Positions 1-10,251 are shown, numbered from the stretch's first letter. The stretch is DNA of 64,000 bases from Silene conica (GCA_029255685.2 CM055311.2:2838269-2902268), one strand, 5' to 3'. Translations and numbers: made by a program. The notes: generated by a model from the sequence alone, not told the origin.

Positions 1-680
1 AATCAAATAAGATTAAGTTTTAATATTACCAAGAATATGTATTCTAGATAAAGTAATATTTCTAAACTATCTAGGTTTCAACCTAGATCTAAATTAGTAT
101 ATATAGGCACTCAATGTCACACGCCTAAATCAAACGAATACACAAGCCTCACGCAAATCAAGAAAAGTAACGAACGTACTCTTTCATACGTCTCGTTTTC
201 CGTGCCAATCATTGTCAAATCTCGTAATCAAGACTACAAGCTTTGAAGAAAAATCTCACACGTTTAAGATCATTGAACACAAGAAAGTTGTTGAAGACTT
301 TATCTTATTTACTTAAGATAGATTCGAGTATTTAACGGTACTCATTGTAAGCAAGTATCGATACTTGTCGTAGCTAGATATTTTACGGTATCTAGATTGA
401 GTTACAACTAACATCAAAGTTGTACGAGTTGGGTTGATAAAATTGTAATCCGGAGAAGGTACTAATTTTATTAATCGAGAATAGTGGACGTAGGTTTCGA
501 TTTGTGAAACTGAACCACTTCAAAAGATCGTGTCTCCTTTACTTTATCGTTCTTACTCGTTACTTGCGATTAGTACGTTTCATCAACATACATCGAAGAA
601 GAATCGAAAAAGTTGGCATACTCAATTCAACCCCCCCCCCCCCTTCTTGAGTATATCTAGGTCAATAGACTCTTCAAGAA
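1..680 (+). mobile_element. Partial LTR, probably Copia type (window edge)
   Basis: No coding potential. A TATA-like stretch (tatatatagg, 98-107) is followed by about 500 bases ending in a run of 13 C (631-643) and then cttcttgagtat. A C-run of this kind near the U5 end is common in plant Copia LTRs. The 5' part lies outside the window, and no PBS follows, so this would be a 3' LTR or solo LTR remnant. The right border (about 680) is approximate. Family assignment is inference. Confidence 0.4.
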
Positions 681-689
681 TTACATAAA

Positions 690-1386
690 TACTAAACTTA
701 GCTAAATGTAGTTAAGTAGATGATAAACATTTAATATGATTAAATAATAACTAGGAGAAATGAATTAAATGTTAATTCTAATAAATATATATAAAAGTTA
801 TATTTATTAATTGATAGAATAATATAATGGGATTAATTAATTATAAGATAATTAATTAATATTCTCCGGGAATTAAATTTGTACACCGAAAAGTATTAAA
901 ATATATATGATATTTTAAGGAAGTTCGGAATAAGGAAACTGACTCAAAATATTATATTATAATGAGGTTTCCTAATTGAAGTACAATACCAACACAAACC
1001 AAAACCCTATACAGAGAGGGTTTCGGCCGTGAGGTTGGAGACACAAGAAGAAAACGTTTTTCCTCTCTTATTCTCCTTGATTAGTTTATCATCTTAATCC
1101 CAAAATAAATCCTCTAAAATAATTAATAGTAATTTAGGAGAAGCTGTGAGGGAATCTTTCTCAGTCGTTTTGGGTGCAATCTAAGGATAACTTCTACCTT
1201 GAAGTTTGGGTTTATACTAGGTTGTCCTTAGGCCGATCTCATATAGGACCAAAGGTTATTTCTATGATCCTTGTCCTATTATTTCAGTTCTATTGTTTTA
1301 ATATCAATTCGTTTTTGATATAATACTTGGCAGTATTAATTAAGTTAATACTTTTATGAGTAATTTAAGAAATTATTTCCTACAGT
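690..1386 (+). mobile_element. Copia-type LTR fragment, related to the LTR at 62901-63903
   Basis: AT-rich, non-coding. The stretch around 1165-1260 (gggtgcaatctaagg ... ccttaggcc ... aggaccaaaggtt) matches in order and spacing the reverse complement of the LTR at 62901-63903 (gggtgcaagttatagg ... cttaggcc ... aggaccaaaggtt). The 3' end would be near ttcctaca at 1379-1386. The 5' end is missing, apparently lost where it meets the preceding LTR remnant. The relation was seen by eye, not by alignment. Confidence 0.45.
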
Positions 1387-1697
1387 TACACCCCTTACGC
1401 GACTGCAATACATGTTGATTTAGAATTTATACCATCATAGCTTTTACTGCCCGAACATCCTAGCATTCGTTTTATCATAAGTCTTATCTTTATCTTATTT
1501 TTGTTTTATTCCTGTCTTTATTTTCTTTAGACCTAGTGACAAACAAACAAATAACCCCCAATTTGTTACCCTAAAACATTGATTTAGAACAATAAACATT
1601 CCCCACCTCCTTGTGGTTCGACCCTGACTTTCACTATCTATAGTTAAAGTTTAGGAATATAAATTTTATCTTTGGTACCCTCAGCGACGGGTATCAG
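1387..1697 (+). mobile_element. Short Ty3/gypsy LTR tail fragment
   Basis: The phrase ccccacctccttgtggttcgaccct at about 1600-1625, followed by an AT-rich stretch and ttggtaccctcagcgacggg, resembles the U5 end of Athila-type LTRs, which typically read ctccctgtggattcgaccct just before the end. It directly abuts the broken end of the Tat element, so it may mark the event that truncated that element. No ORF. Confidence 0.35.
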
Positions 1698-2401
1698 TAC
1701 TTGTTCAACCTCTTGCGGTTCCAGGCATCGGAGATATGTTCCAGCCTGCGAACGTTTGAAAAGAGTGTTATTAATAATAGTGTACGAGGCAACTTTAATC
1801 TGGAGGGCTTTGGCATCTTTCCTGTTCAGGGTTAAAATTCCCTAAAGGAGCCAATCATAGTATGGTTTTGTCCAGGAGTTGGCAACATATATGAAAAAAG
1901 TCTGATTCCTTCTGTCGATTGATGATTCTAATAGGTGAACTATGGGAATATTGTCAAAGTCAGGGGGACTGAAGTTGGATCCTAGGCCGGCTAGGGCATC
2001 GGCCTGGGTATTCAAATCCCTGAGTATTTGGTCAATACTGAAATTAGAAAACTTGTATTTTAGATTTTGGACTATGTCAAGATAGAGCATCATTTTTGAA
2101 CCTTTTGCAACATATAGACTTCATTAACTTGATTCGAAATGAGAAGGGAATCGGTGTGTACCTTGACATTTTTGGCACCTAGATCAACACATACCTTTAG
2201 ACCAGTTATTAGAGCTTCGTATTCTGCTTCATTATTTGTTGCTTCGAATGCTCAACTTATAGCCTATATTATCATATCCCCCTGTGGTGATTTGAGTACT
2301 ACACCTAAGTCTGTCCCCCTCATATTGGCTGCACCGTCGACAAATAAGGTCCATACTAGGTCTGATTGGTCGCTGGTCAGTGCATTTATTTTTTTGATTG
2401 A
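1698..2401 (-). pseudogene. pol: Second (archaeal-type) RNase H and integrase linker, truncated
   Basis: Minus-strand reading gives a second RNase H block ending in LDIVQNLKYKFSNFSIDQI and NTQADALAGLGSNF (1842-2093 frame), preceded by an HTDSLLISNQVNEVY-like segment near 2100-2180. This extra RNase H is the defining feature of the Tat clade. Beyond 1842 the linker LFKRSQAGTYLRCLEPQEVE is readable in a neighbouring frame and stops near 1698, just before the HHCC zinc finger of integrase would begin. Confidence 0.75.
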
Positions 2402-2875
2402 TTATGGCTCAGGGGTAGGACTGAAATCAGCCACAGAGTCTGCTAATGTCTGGGATTTGATTGTTGTTCTGGGTTCAAATTTAATATTGTAGGTGTTGAG
2501 CTTAACTGACCATTTGCACATGCGTTCAGACAATTCAGGTTTACGTAGGACAGACTTGATAGGTAGGTTGGTCCAGACTATTATAGGGTGACTCTCAAAA
2601 TATGGTCTTAACTTGGTGCAACTCATAACTAAAGCTAAAACGTATTTTTCAAGTAATCCATACCTTATTTCAGCATTCATGAGACTTTTACTTACGTAGT
2701 AGACTGGGTGCTGCTGTCCGTCCAGCTCTTTGACCAGAACTCCACTAACTGCAGTCTCAGTTACTAAGAGATAAACCGTCAGGGGTTCATCTTTTACTGG
2801 TTTGGCTAGTAATGGAGTGGTGGATAGATAACATTTTAGATCTTCGAAGGCTGACCGGTGGTCATGGGTCTTCAT
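2402..2875 (-). pseudogene. pol: Tat-type RNase H (retroviral-like) domain
   Basis: It contains KPVKDEPLTVYLLVTETAVSG, then QHPVYYVSKSLMNAEIRYGLLEKYVLALV and the LRPYFESHPIIVWTNLPIKSVL block, typical of the first RNase H of Tat-lineage pol. The TDAS/DAS motif of active RNase H is replaced by VTETAVS, as is usual for this degenerate RNase H of Tat elements. A stop lies upstream, between it and RT (near 2880). Confidence 0.8.
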
Positions 2876-3029
2876 GAAGTCTTAGTTCTTTCTGAGCAGA
2901 TTATAGAATGACTTGCTTCTCTCGGATGACCTTGATATAAATATGTCCAGGGCTGCTACTCTTCCTGTTAATTTTTGGACATCTTTGACGCTCTTTGGTG
3001 GCTCCAATTCCAAGATGGCTCTGATCTAC

Positions 3030-3878
3030 TCAGAGCTGTCTTCTATTCCTCTCTTTGTCACCATGTAGCCTAAGAATGTTCCTACTGAGACTCCAAAGTG
3101 ACATTTGGAGGGATTTAACTTCATATTGAATTGTTCCAGTATTTGGAATGCTTTTTTCTAGGTCTTTAACGTGATCTTCAGCTTTTTTGGATTTGACCAC
3201 TATGTCGTCAATGTAGACTTTCATAGTATCTCCGATTTGATCTTTGAACATCATATTGACCAGCCTGTGGTATGTTGCCCCTGCATTTTTCAGACCAAAA
3301 GGCATAGAAGTATAACAATATATACCCCTCTCAGTGATAAATGATGTGTTTTCCTGGTCTGATGGATGCATCTTTATTTGATTTAATCCACTTGAAGCGT
3401 CCATGAAGGTCAGCATTTCGTGCCCTGTTGTGGCATCTACCATGGCATTAATGTGTGGCAAAGGAAACAGATCTTTTGGGCAAGCTTTCTTTAGGTCAGT
3501 GTAAACTACACAGACTCTCCACTTGTCGTTCTTCTTTTGCACAACAACCACATTGGCCAACCAATCAGGGTACATTACTTCCCTAATCATTCCCATATCC
3601 ATCGGCTTTTCAACTTCTTGATTGATGATCTCATTTCTTTCAGAGGCAAATTTTCGTCTTTTTTGCTGCACAGGCGTGAAAGATGTGTCAATATTGAGCT
3701 TATGGCTAATAATATTAGCATAAATACCAGTCATATCAAAATGTGACCAAGCGAAACAAGACATTTTAGTTTTTAGAAAATTAACCAGGTCAGGCCTAAC
3801 TGAATCAGGTGCATCAGAGCCAACAAGTACCTTCCTGTCAGGAAATTCTTGGTTCAGGACTACCTCTCCTGTTTCCAT
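3030..3878 (-). pseudogene. pol: Tat-type reverse transcriptase domain
   Basis: RT blocks appear in order: NDKWRVCVVYTDLKKACPKD, FMDASSGLNQIKMHPSDQE, YTSMPFGLKNAGATYHRLVN and the catalytic VYIDDIVVKSKK. The frame is lost just after EDHVKDLEK near 3160, at a run of T, and the thumb/connection continues in another frame. The YIDD box is intact, but the frameshift and downstream truncation make it non-functional. Confidence 0.85.
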
Positions 3879-3923
3879 CTGTGATTCTGCAACATATTCC
3901 TTCCTGACAGGGGACTTTAATTG

Positions 3924-4259
3924 TTATGCCAGGGACTTACCTGACTTTGAAGGTTTCAAAGCCTGTGAATAACATTCCCGAGCCGTTCTCTGTTCACCTC
4001 TAATTGTAGTTACTCCCCATTCGGTTGGTATCTTTACACATTGATGATATGTAGATGGGACTGCTTTGACATTGTGTATCCAGGGTTTTCCCAAAATCAC
4101 ATTGTGTGAGGACATGTAGTCCAGGACTCCAAATCTTTCGTAGGATGCAACTCCATCTATATATGTTGGCAGGTTGATCTCCCCTAGGGTACCTCTGGTT
4201 TCTCCACTGAATCTGACTAGGCGCTTGACTTTTTGATGATATGATGATATGATCTTCAC
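3924..4259 (-). pseudogene. Tat-type aspartic protease, C-terminal part
   Basis: The segment contains VILGKPWIHNVKAVPSTYHQ followed by an IRGEQRTARECY motif, the conserved end of the plant Tat/Ogre protease and the linker to RT. The active-site Asp lies upstream in a region (4260-4320) where the frame is disturbed; an overlapping frame 4000-4296 holds part of it. Family function is gag-pol polyprotein processing. As it stands this is a broken fragment. Confidence 0.7.
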
Positions 4260-4319
4260 TTATCTTCATAGTCTTCAGGACGTCCATCATTATCAAATTG
4301 ATTGGGCTACCTCCGTCTA

Positions 4320-7133
4320 TCAGTATTCTAGAAACTTTGATGTACCAATTTGCATTGTTATAACCAGGTTGTCATGGTGTAAGTCTTGTACTCCCTGCAA
4401 ATCAGAGTCGTCAAAAGTAACAGAAGGCAAAAAAATAGATCTAGAAGGAGGTTGAAGTTTTGACTCCCTGGAAACTTTCTTAGCTGCTGAGCTGGTCAGA
4501 TCGCAGATTTCCGATCCTCCATTTATGAAATTGACTTCATAAATAGGGGGAGGATGAGGTGGCGCCCTTACATTCCCCTGATTTTTCCTCTCATCTTTGT
4601 TGTTGCTTGATTGCTGTATTATATCTTTCAAGTAGCCTTTTCTGATCAGATATGACACTTGTTTTCTCAACTGGATGCACTCCTCTGTGATGTGTCCAAT
4701 ATCCTGATGGAATTCACACCACTTCGAAAAGTCTCTTCTGGGATTGTCAGATTTTCCTGGTCATCTAACTGTATCTCCAATGCCTTCCAGTTCCTGGATT
4801 AACCCTGTAGTGAAAATAGAGAAATTATACTCAGGAATAGTGAGTAGGTTTGAAGGGTTACCTCTGTGCTCTTGGGCCATGTTAACTTCGGACCGCTCAG
4901 GCCTAGAATATGGAGCGGGTCTGGAGTTGTTTCCCTTGGGGTTAAAGCTTTTTCTTGATGCGAATCTCTAGCTTGAATTGAGGTAGATGATCCTTTCTTA
5001 AGAATCGATGTGCAGTGGAATTACACTCTTAAGATAGATAACAACTTCGTTAGTAACTTCAATGAAATAACACAAATAATGAACGGACTATGAATGATGA
5101 ACGAACGATTGAAGAACAATAACGATGAACGGATGAACTTGGTGATCGATGCTTGTGAGAACAACGAACAAAGCTCGGTTTTGAACAGTCTTGTGAACGG
5201 TGGAAGATGGACGAATTGAATGATGATCGATGGATAGATGATGTCTCCTCAACCTTCTCTCGCAAAAGATGGAATTGGCTAACACCCTGCAAATCAACCT
5301 CGCAAAGTCGATCCCAAAAACAAAGCTCGCAAACTTAATTAATGTCACTCAAATGCTCACACAGAAACTTATGATTTTTATTGATAATTCAACTCAAACT
5401 TGTGTGTTAAAACAATGAAAAACGGCTGCCTTATATAGGCCTTAAACCGTGTAAAACCCTACCCTAATTAAGATATGTATACCTTAATTAGTCCTTACTA
5501 GGAAACCCTAATCCTACTTAAGTTCAAACAAAGAGTTTGACAAGGATTTAAGACTCTGAACCCTAATATAATTAAGACTCCTATTCCTAACATAATTATG
5601 AATCCTATAACAATTAGGATTCCTTATCCTACTAGAACTATGAATCCTACAACAATTAGGATTCCTATTTCCATTAGAATTGTGAAACCTCCTTCTACTA
5701 GGACTCCTACTTAACTTAGGATTTATGAATCCTATTACAATTCGGAAACCAAATACAAAACCTACTAAGACTAGGAAACATACCTTCCCAATCTCTTATT
5801 CAAACATAAAATAAACAAACTAAAACGAAACCCTAATTTGGCCGAAACCCTAGTTGTGGTCGTGCCTTTAGGCGCGCGTCCCTAGGTCCTTCGTGCCCTA
5901 GCTCCTCTCCCTTGGAAGCTTCATACACACCTTCCTTCATGTAACCTCTAGGAAATATCATCCAAGGATGTTCCAAGGTCTTCCGGGACCTTCTAGAATC
6001 TTCTTTTATTCCTTGTAAAGCTATCTTAAATAATCTTACGGATCCATGTTCGAACCCGTTTGGTGTGAATCTCGTTTTAGATTTATCATTAGGAAAGTTT
6101 GAGCATGCTCCCGCATCATATCTGTTGCTCTGGCTGTAGCTCTGCTTTCCTGTGGATGAGGATGTCCTGAAGTTAAGGTTTTCTTCTAGCCTGACATGCT
6201 CCAACGCAATTGACTGGACTATAGCGAAGGTCGGGCATGCCTTCTTGGTGAGATCTGCATAGATATCACTATCTGGCTGGACACCTTGCCTGAATGCCTC
6301 GACAGCGGTCTCATCATCGCATCTAGGGATGGCCACCATTTCCTTGACGAATCTTCCTAGGTATTCCTTGACAGACTCGCCTGAGGACTGCTTTACCCTA
6401 AACAGGTTACTTGGTCTCTTGGTCATATCCATGCTGCTGGAAAACTGCTGGTTGAAAGCATTGACCAAATCTGCGAAACTTTTGATGTTTCCCAGAGGTA
6501 GGTTGATGACCATTGTATTGCTGCTCCGGTCAAGGTGCTGCCAAAGCCTTTACACATACACACCTGCCTGAGCTCACTGGTATTGAGGTTGCCAACATCT
6601 TTTGCTTGAATACGGCAAAATGGTTTTGAGGATCAGTAGTCCCATTATAGGATGCAATTGATGGGACGGCGAATTTCTTAATTTGGGAGATCTACTTTGG
6701 CTATCTCCTCAGCAAAGGGTGCGTCAGCATAGCTATCGATCTCCACTTGCTGGATAGGATCAGGCACTCCAGGAATATTATCAATTTTATTGTGGAGTTT
6801 CTGAATTTCATGGAGCATGACCATAATTATGGCTGCATTGGATTGGTATGTTGCAGCAACTTCACCTTACTGATCGGTGGTAGGATTCTTCTCCGGGGTT
6901 GCATAGTAGGAGAAGTCGATGTTCTTGATGATTGAGGAGAAGGGGGTTCTAGGCTCAAATGTGGGTCTGGAGCTTGATGCTTTCCCCTCTAACTGCTTTT
7001 TCAGGGTGGATTCAGACTCCTTGACTCTGTCAAGTTCAGCCTGTGTTTGTGCTGCCCGTTCCCTGATCTCTTCTAATTCTCTGATTTGAGCTAGGGCAGC
7101 AACTAGTTGTTCTTCTGTAGTAGGAGTTACCAT
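4320..7133 (-). pseudogene. gag: Tat-type gag, broken and split by an insertion
   Basis: The N-terminal piece starts at ATG 7133 and has a coiled-coil-like Glu/Arg-rich segment (AALAQIRELEEIRERAAQTQ). The 6514-6866 stretch carries stops and frame changes. From 6513 to about 6067 the typical retrotransposon gag domain is readable (KSFADLVNAFNQQFSS, ESVKEYLGRF, AFRQGV). The frame is then interrupted by the 4969-6066 insertion and resumes at 4968 in the same phase, through the zinc-knuckle-like region (CEFHQDIGHITEEC) into the Tat-specific segment ending near 4320. Capsid/nucleocapsid role is known for the family. This copy cannot be translated whole. Confidence 0.75.
4969..6066 (-). mobile_element. 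1.1 kb insertion in Tat gag, class uncertain
   Basis: It is flanked by a 7-bp direct repeat gaatctc (4962-4968 and 6067-6073). The gag reading frame continues across if the insert and one repeat are ignored, so the borders are well supported. Ends are tagcttgaat and cgtttggtgt on the plus strand: no TG/CA and no clear inverted repeat. On the minus strand it looks like an LTR or promoter unit: a TATA-like ctatataagg near 5436, an aataaa-like signal near 5380, and many degenerate copies of aggattcctaat between about 5500 and 5740. It could be a solo LTR with non-canonical ends, a TRIM, or a DNA transposon without visible TIRs. No protein recognised. Confidence 0.7.
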
Positions 7134-7193
7134 TTTGGACGGGAATGTTGATAAAAAAAAATAGGAAGATTTTGAGATTTAATGAACTAAATG

Positions 7194-7210
7194 CCCCACG
7201 GTGGGCGCCA
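7194..7210 (-). other. Primer binding site of the Tat element
   Basis: On the minus strand this reads TGGCGCCCACCGTGGGG, two bases inside the LTR. It starts with the TGG expected opposite a tRNA CCA end and has the general form of Tat-lineage primer sites. The tRNA identity is not assigned. Confidence 0.75.
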
Positions 7211-7212
7211 AT

Positions 7213-7926
7213 TGTTTTAGCAAAGATTTTCCTGAAGGGATCAAGCTAAATGAAGTTTGAAATGTAGGGTATCTAGCTCAAATACAATTAACAATAATAA
7301 AGACGAAGGATGTTTGACAAAAGTTTTTATGGGTATTATTTCTGTATAGAATGTTGTTAAATGACAATAGTTGCTTGAATGGATTTGGAATGTTGTAAAA
7401 TACAAAGATAGATTACACCCTTGTTCTATATGAATGATTTAACTTATATACTACTCGTCTCCAACGTTCTTATTCTCAAGCTAAAATGTGGTTCCGGATG
7501 AATATGGCACACTTCCTATTAATCCGGGCTAACTCTATCAACCTTAACGGTTCCATGATCACACGTTTCTTCAATAGCTGTTTAGGGTTTCTGACTTGGT
7601 CTGCCTGGAAAATAGGGGCTAAGATCTCATCTTCAGTCGTTTCCTAGCCTGTTGTTCACAACATACGTATCAGGCTTGCTTTCTCCTCATTCTGCTTAGC
7701 ATTTTCCAGCCTAGCTGGTCAGGGATGTACTATATTCAAGCTAGGTTACAACCTGGTTCTTCTTGAATCTCTGGGCTTGTCCGGGTCTTCCCTTGTTGGG
7801 CTTGTCTTTCCTGTCCGGACTTCATGCATACCTGTTCAGGCTAATTATCGCTCAACAATACTGAACTAATCACTCTTCTACCCCAAGCTTCTCTTCAGAC
7901 CTAATATGCAAAATAGGGTTCAAACA
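7213..7926 (-). repeat. 5' LTR of the Tat/Retand element
   Basis: On the plus strand it begins tgttttagc (7213) and ends ttcaaaca (7926), giving the inverted TGTTT/AAACA ends expected of an LTR. The boundary at 7213 is fixed by the adjacent PBS, two bases away. Length is 714 bp. No second copy exists in the window because the other end of the element is lost. Confidence 0.75.
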
Positions 7927-8171
7927 GTGGTGATGACGATAATGGTAACAATTAAGTTAATTAAAACGAACAAGCGGAGAAAAAGAACGTACAAATAATG
8001 GTTGAAATTATGATATAAAGAAGTTCTAAAAAATGTTAGAAAAAGATGTTGATCAATCCTTTTTTTTTACTCAAACCCAACCCGAAACCCGTATAGACGT
8101 AACCCGTATTTTACTCGAATCCAAAACTACCCGACTCGAAATCCGTCTGTTTAACTCATTTAACAGGTCTA
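7927..8171 (+). mobile_element. hAT element remnant (3' end)
   Basis: It ends in tttaacaggtcta (8159-8171), matching the end tttgacaggtcta of the complete hAT-like element at 42809-43857. The 240 bp before it align by eye with 43560-43857: gatgacgataatggtaac, gatataaagaagttctaaaaaatg, and the repeated acccgta/cccgaaacc blocks. The 5' part is missing because the Tat LTR begins exactly where the homology stops. Confidence 0.7.
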
Positions 8172-8537
8172 GATGTAGCCAATGGCTTTTAAAATTTCTC
8201 AAATTTAAGATTCATACAAAAACATATCCAAAATAAAAACACAAACAAAGAAATTTAACATCATATCATAAACTAAAATAGTTTAAAAGAATGAGGGAAT
8301 TGAAACAAGAATTAGCCACCGAGCAACCCATGGTGCCGACATTAAGTTGGGTTGACAGTTACAGAGAAGAAGTTAGAACAAATTTTGTAACTAACGTTAG
8401 CAGGAGTAGATTTGCTACTACTGTTGTTACTCGTGATATAATTGTCATGTCTCATGTATGTAGGTAGGTCCAGCAACAATGTGGCCGGGGATTAGACTTT
8501 ATCAAGTTGCCACTTATCCACATCTATTCCTTTTAAC
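8172..8537. other. Unassigned AT-rich sequence
   Basis: No ORF of note and no recognisable repeat. A stretch at 8290-8480 is less AT-rich and could be old genic debris, but I recognise nothing in it. Confidence 0.3.
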
Positions 8538-8712
8538 TAGAGCAGTTCAAATGCGGGCTTGGGCCGGATTTGGGCCAGGCCGTGAAGAAAAAAGTTACCC
8601 GTTAAGACTTAGTGGGCGGACCGGGTCATAGTTATGGGCCAATTATCCTTGCCCTTACCCGCCCTTTATACAAAAGTCGGGCGGCCCATGGGCCAATGGG
8701 CCATAATATAAA
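8538..8712 (+). mobile_element. Possible hAT-type terminus
   Basis: tagagcagttcaaatgcggg at 8538 followed by ggcccgg/gggccaatgggcc-rich sequence resembles the left end of plant hAT non-autonomous elements, which often start TAGAG and continue with gcgggcttgggcc repeats. I could not locate a matching right end, so the extent is uncertain. Confidence 0.35.
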
Positions 8713-8898
8713 ACTTTAACTGTTAATGAAGTATTCGGTATAAATGACTTATATTAATCTATTTTTTTATATTCCATACCTTGATGTGAAATTTGAAGCG
8801 AGATACATAAATTTATGTTTAGTAAAAGTTTTAACAAGACAATAGGGGACTTAGTCTCTTAAATGGATACATCCGTCTTAAAAAAATGAGTTAGGTAG

Positions 8899-9158
8899 TA
8901 CTTTCTCCTACCCAAGATAAGTGTCACGTTCTTCATTTTTCTTTATTCGTTAAAGTGTCCCGTTGTGTACTATTTGGACCGTTTTATTACCTTTTTACCC
9001 TTCACTATTTATATTTATCACTCACCCACCCACCCACCCCTAACCCAATAGAATACCTTCTCTCTCTAATCTAAATACCATTACCCTACCAAAATACACA
9101 ATCCATAAATTTTCAACTCACTAGCAAACGGGACACTTAGCTCGGGTAGGAGGGAGTA
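8899..9158. mobile_element. Stowaway-like MITE (Tc1/mariner type)
   Basis: The left end ctttctcctacccaagataa (from 8901) and the reverse complement of the right end ctccctcctacccgagctaa (to 9156) form inverted repeats of about 30 bp. Both are flanked by TA (8899-8900, 9157-9158). The 256-bp size, CTCCCTCC start and TA duplication fit Stowaway MITEs. The interior has a ccca microsatellite (9025-9038). Non-coding. Confidence 0.85.
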
Positions 9159-9357
9159 TATATTATTTATATAAACAAGGTAAATTTCTTGCTATGTCTA
9201 AGCAATTTATTTTTATCTTATCTATTTAAATAATATATCATTTGACCTATTTTAATTTTAAAACAAATACTTCTGTCTTATATTTGTATGTAAATTATTC
9301 AACGCCTCATAATATGATATCATACACTTATTACTTACACAAATTCTCATTGAAAAC

Positions 9358-9517
9358 GGAGATTATTCGTCACAAGTTGAAGACGAATAGTACCCCTCTC
9401 ACATAATACAATGCTGCACTATCTATAAATTGATCCATTTTTTTACCACTTGTATATCCACTTACTTCATTATAAGAGTAAAATATTTATCCTCAAGTTG
9501 TGACGAATATATCCTCC
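9358..9517. mobile_element. Small inverted-repeat MITE in the promoter of the 9680 gene
   Basis: The left arm ggagattattcgtcacaagt (from 9358) and the reverse complement of 9490-9517 (ggaggatatattcgtcacaa) are imperfect inverted repeats about 25 bp long. The interior is AT-rich. Its right end lies about 50 bp upstream of the TATA box of the gene at 9680. Superfamily not assigned; target duplications not resolved. Confidence 0.5.
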
Positions 9518-9564
9518 TAAGCAAAACTCTTTGTATTAGTTATTACACACTCCCACGCAATTTG

Positions 9565-9573
9565 TGTATATAT
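9565..9573 (+). promoter_or_regulatory. TATA box of the 9680 gene
   Basis: tgtgtatatataatcccc lies about 110 bp upstream of the ATG. The spacing fits a plant core promoter with a 5' leader of roughly 80 bases. A CT-rich stretch (ccatctctccactttcttcc, 9581-9600) follows, as often seen near plant transcription starts. Confidence 0.6.
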
Positions 9574-9679
9574 AATCCCCACCATCTCTCCACTTTCTTC
9601 CATTATTACATTGCCTACCACAAGTTCCTAAAACATTCCATAATCGACGTTACAAAAAACAAATCATATTTTAAAAATA

Positions 9680-9976
9680 ATGGGAAATTGCGTAGATTAT
9701 AAGATTAAGGGAATTGAAGAAGAGAAAAATAAAATAGAAATTGGAGGAAGAGTGGTGAAGCTAGTGAAGGAAGGTAAAGGAGTAAGAGTGAAGATGGTGT
9801 TAACCAAAAGAGAGCTGCAATGGTTGATGCTACACTTAAAGAACCGGTCTGAAAGCCGGACAACCCGAATAGAAGATATGTTAGGAGGATTAAACAAGGC
9901 AAGAAAGAGACTAGTTGCTCATCATGCTTGGAAACCTTCTCTTCGTAGTATTACTGAGATTTCTCAACTTCTTTGA
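9680..9976 (+). CDS. Small MGNC-type plant protein, function unknown (host gene)
   Basis: Single-exon ORF of 98 codons. It starts ATG GGA AAT TGC after an A-rich context (aaaaata) and ends TGA at 9974-9976. The N-terminus MGNC is a classic signal for myristoylation of Gly2 with possible palmitoylation of Cys4, so membrane attachment is inferred. Residues about 25-45 (GRVVKLVKEGKGVRVKMVLT) are basic with a beta-like pattern; then KRELQWLMLHLKN, a leucine-rich helix, and the C-terminus WKPSLRSITEI. The arrangement (MGNC, VKMVLTKRELQWL, WKPSLxSI) resembles a family of short uncharacterised plant proteins. A TATA box lies upstream, and the frame is uninterrupted and unlike any transposon protein. 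This is the only convincing host gene here. Confidence 0.8.
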   Translation: MGNCVDYKIKGIEEEKNKIEIGGRVVKLVKEGKGVRVKMVLTKRELQWLMLHLKNRSESRTTRIEDMLGGLNKARKRLVAHHAWKPSLRSITEISQLL

Positions 9977-10134
9977 TACTATCATTTTCTCTTTTTCTTT
10001 TCTTTTTTTCTCCCTTTTTTGTTTTAGACTTTGGTAGCTTTGGCGTGCTACTTCTCTTGCTGCGATTTTGTTTAGCTAGCTGTATAAATGTGTAATTATT
10101 TTTCCAACTATTTTAGATGAGAGAAATATAGAAT

Positions 10135-10205
10135 AAGTTGATGAAGGCCACTTATTCTATATTTTTCTTATAAGCAAGTTGATGAAGGCCACTTATTCTA
10201 TATTT
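10135..10205. repeat. 30-bp direct repeat downstream of the host gene
   Basis: aagttgatgaaggccactta plus ttctatattt occurs identically at 10135-10164 and 10176-10205, 41 bp apart. It lies about 160 bp after the stop codon, probably in or just beyond the 3' UTR. Confidence 0.85.
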
Positions 10206-10215
10206 CTATATTTCT

Positions 10216-10251
10216 CTTTGCCACCGATTTGGCAAGGAAGCGGTGGCAAAG
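10216..10251. repeat. Perfect 11-bp inverted repeat (hairpin)
   Basis: ctttgccaccg (10216-10226) and cggtggcaaag (10241-10251) are perfect reverse complements separated by 14 bases. It sits 10 bases after the 30-bp direct repeat. It could be a transposon scar or an RNA hairpin; nothing more can be said. Confidence 0.7.

Larger units (their letters stand above)
1698..7926 (-). mobile_element. Truncated Tat/Retand-type Ty3/gypsy element
   Basis: Read on the minus strand: LTR (7926-7213), PBS (7210-7194), gag, protease, RT, RNase H, a second RNase H-like domain, then the linker that normally precedes integrase, where it stops abruptly near 1698. A second RNase H downstream of the normal one marks the plant Tat lineage (Tat, Ogre, Retand). 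Gag, RT and the linker carry stops and frameshifts, so the element is dead. It has no integrase and no 3' LTR. A separate ~1.1 kb insertion splits gag. The right LTR abuts an hAT remnant, so the element probably inserted into an hAT copy. Confidence 0.85.

Noticed and set aside
2139-2492. 117-codon plus-strand ORF
   Set aside because: Antisense shadow of the second RNase H region of the Tat element on the minus strand.
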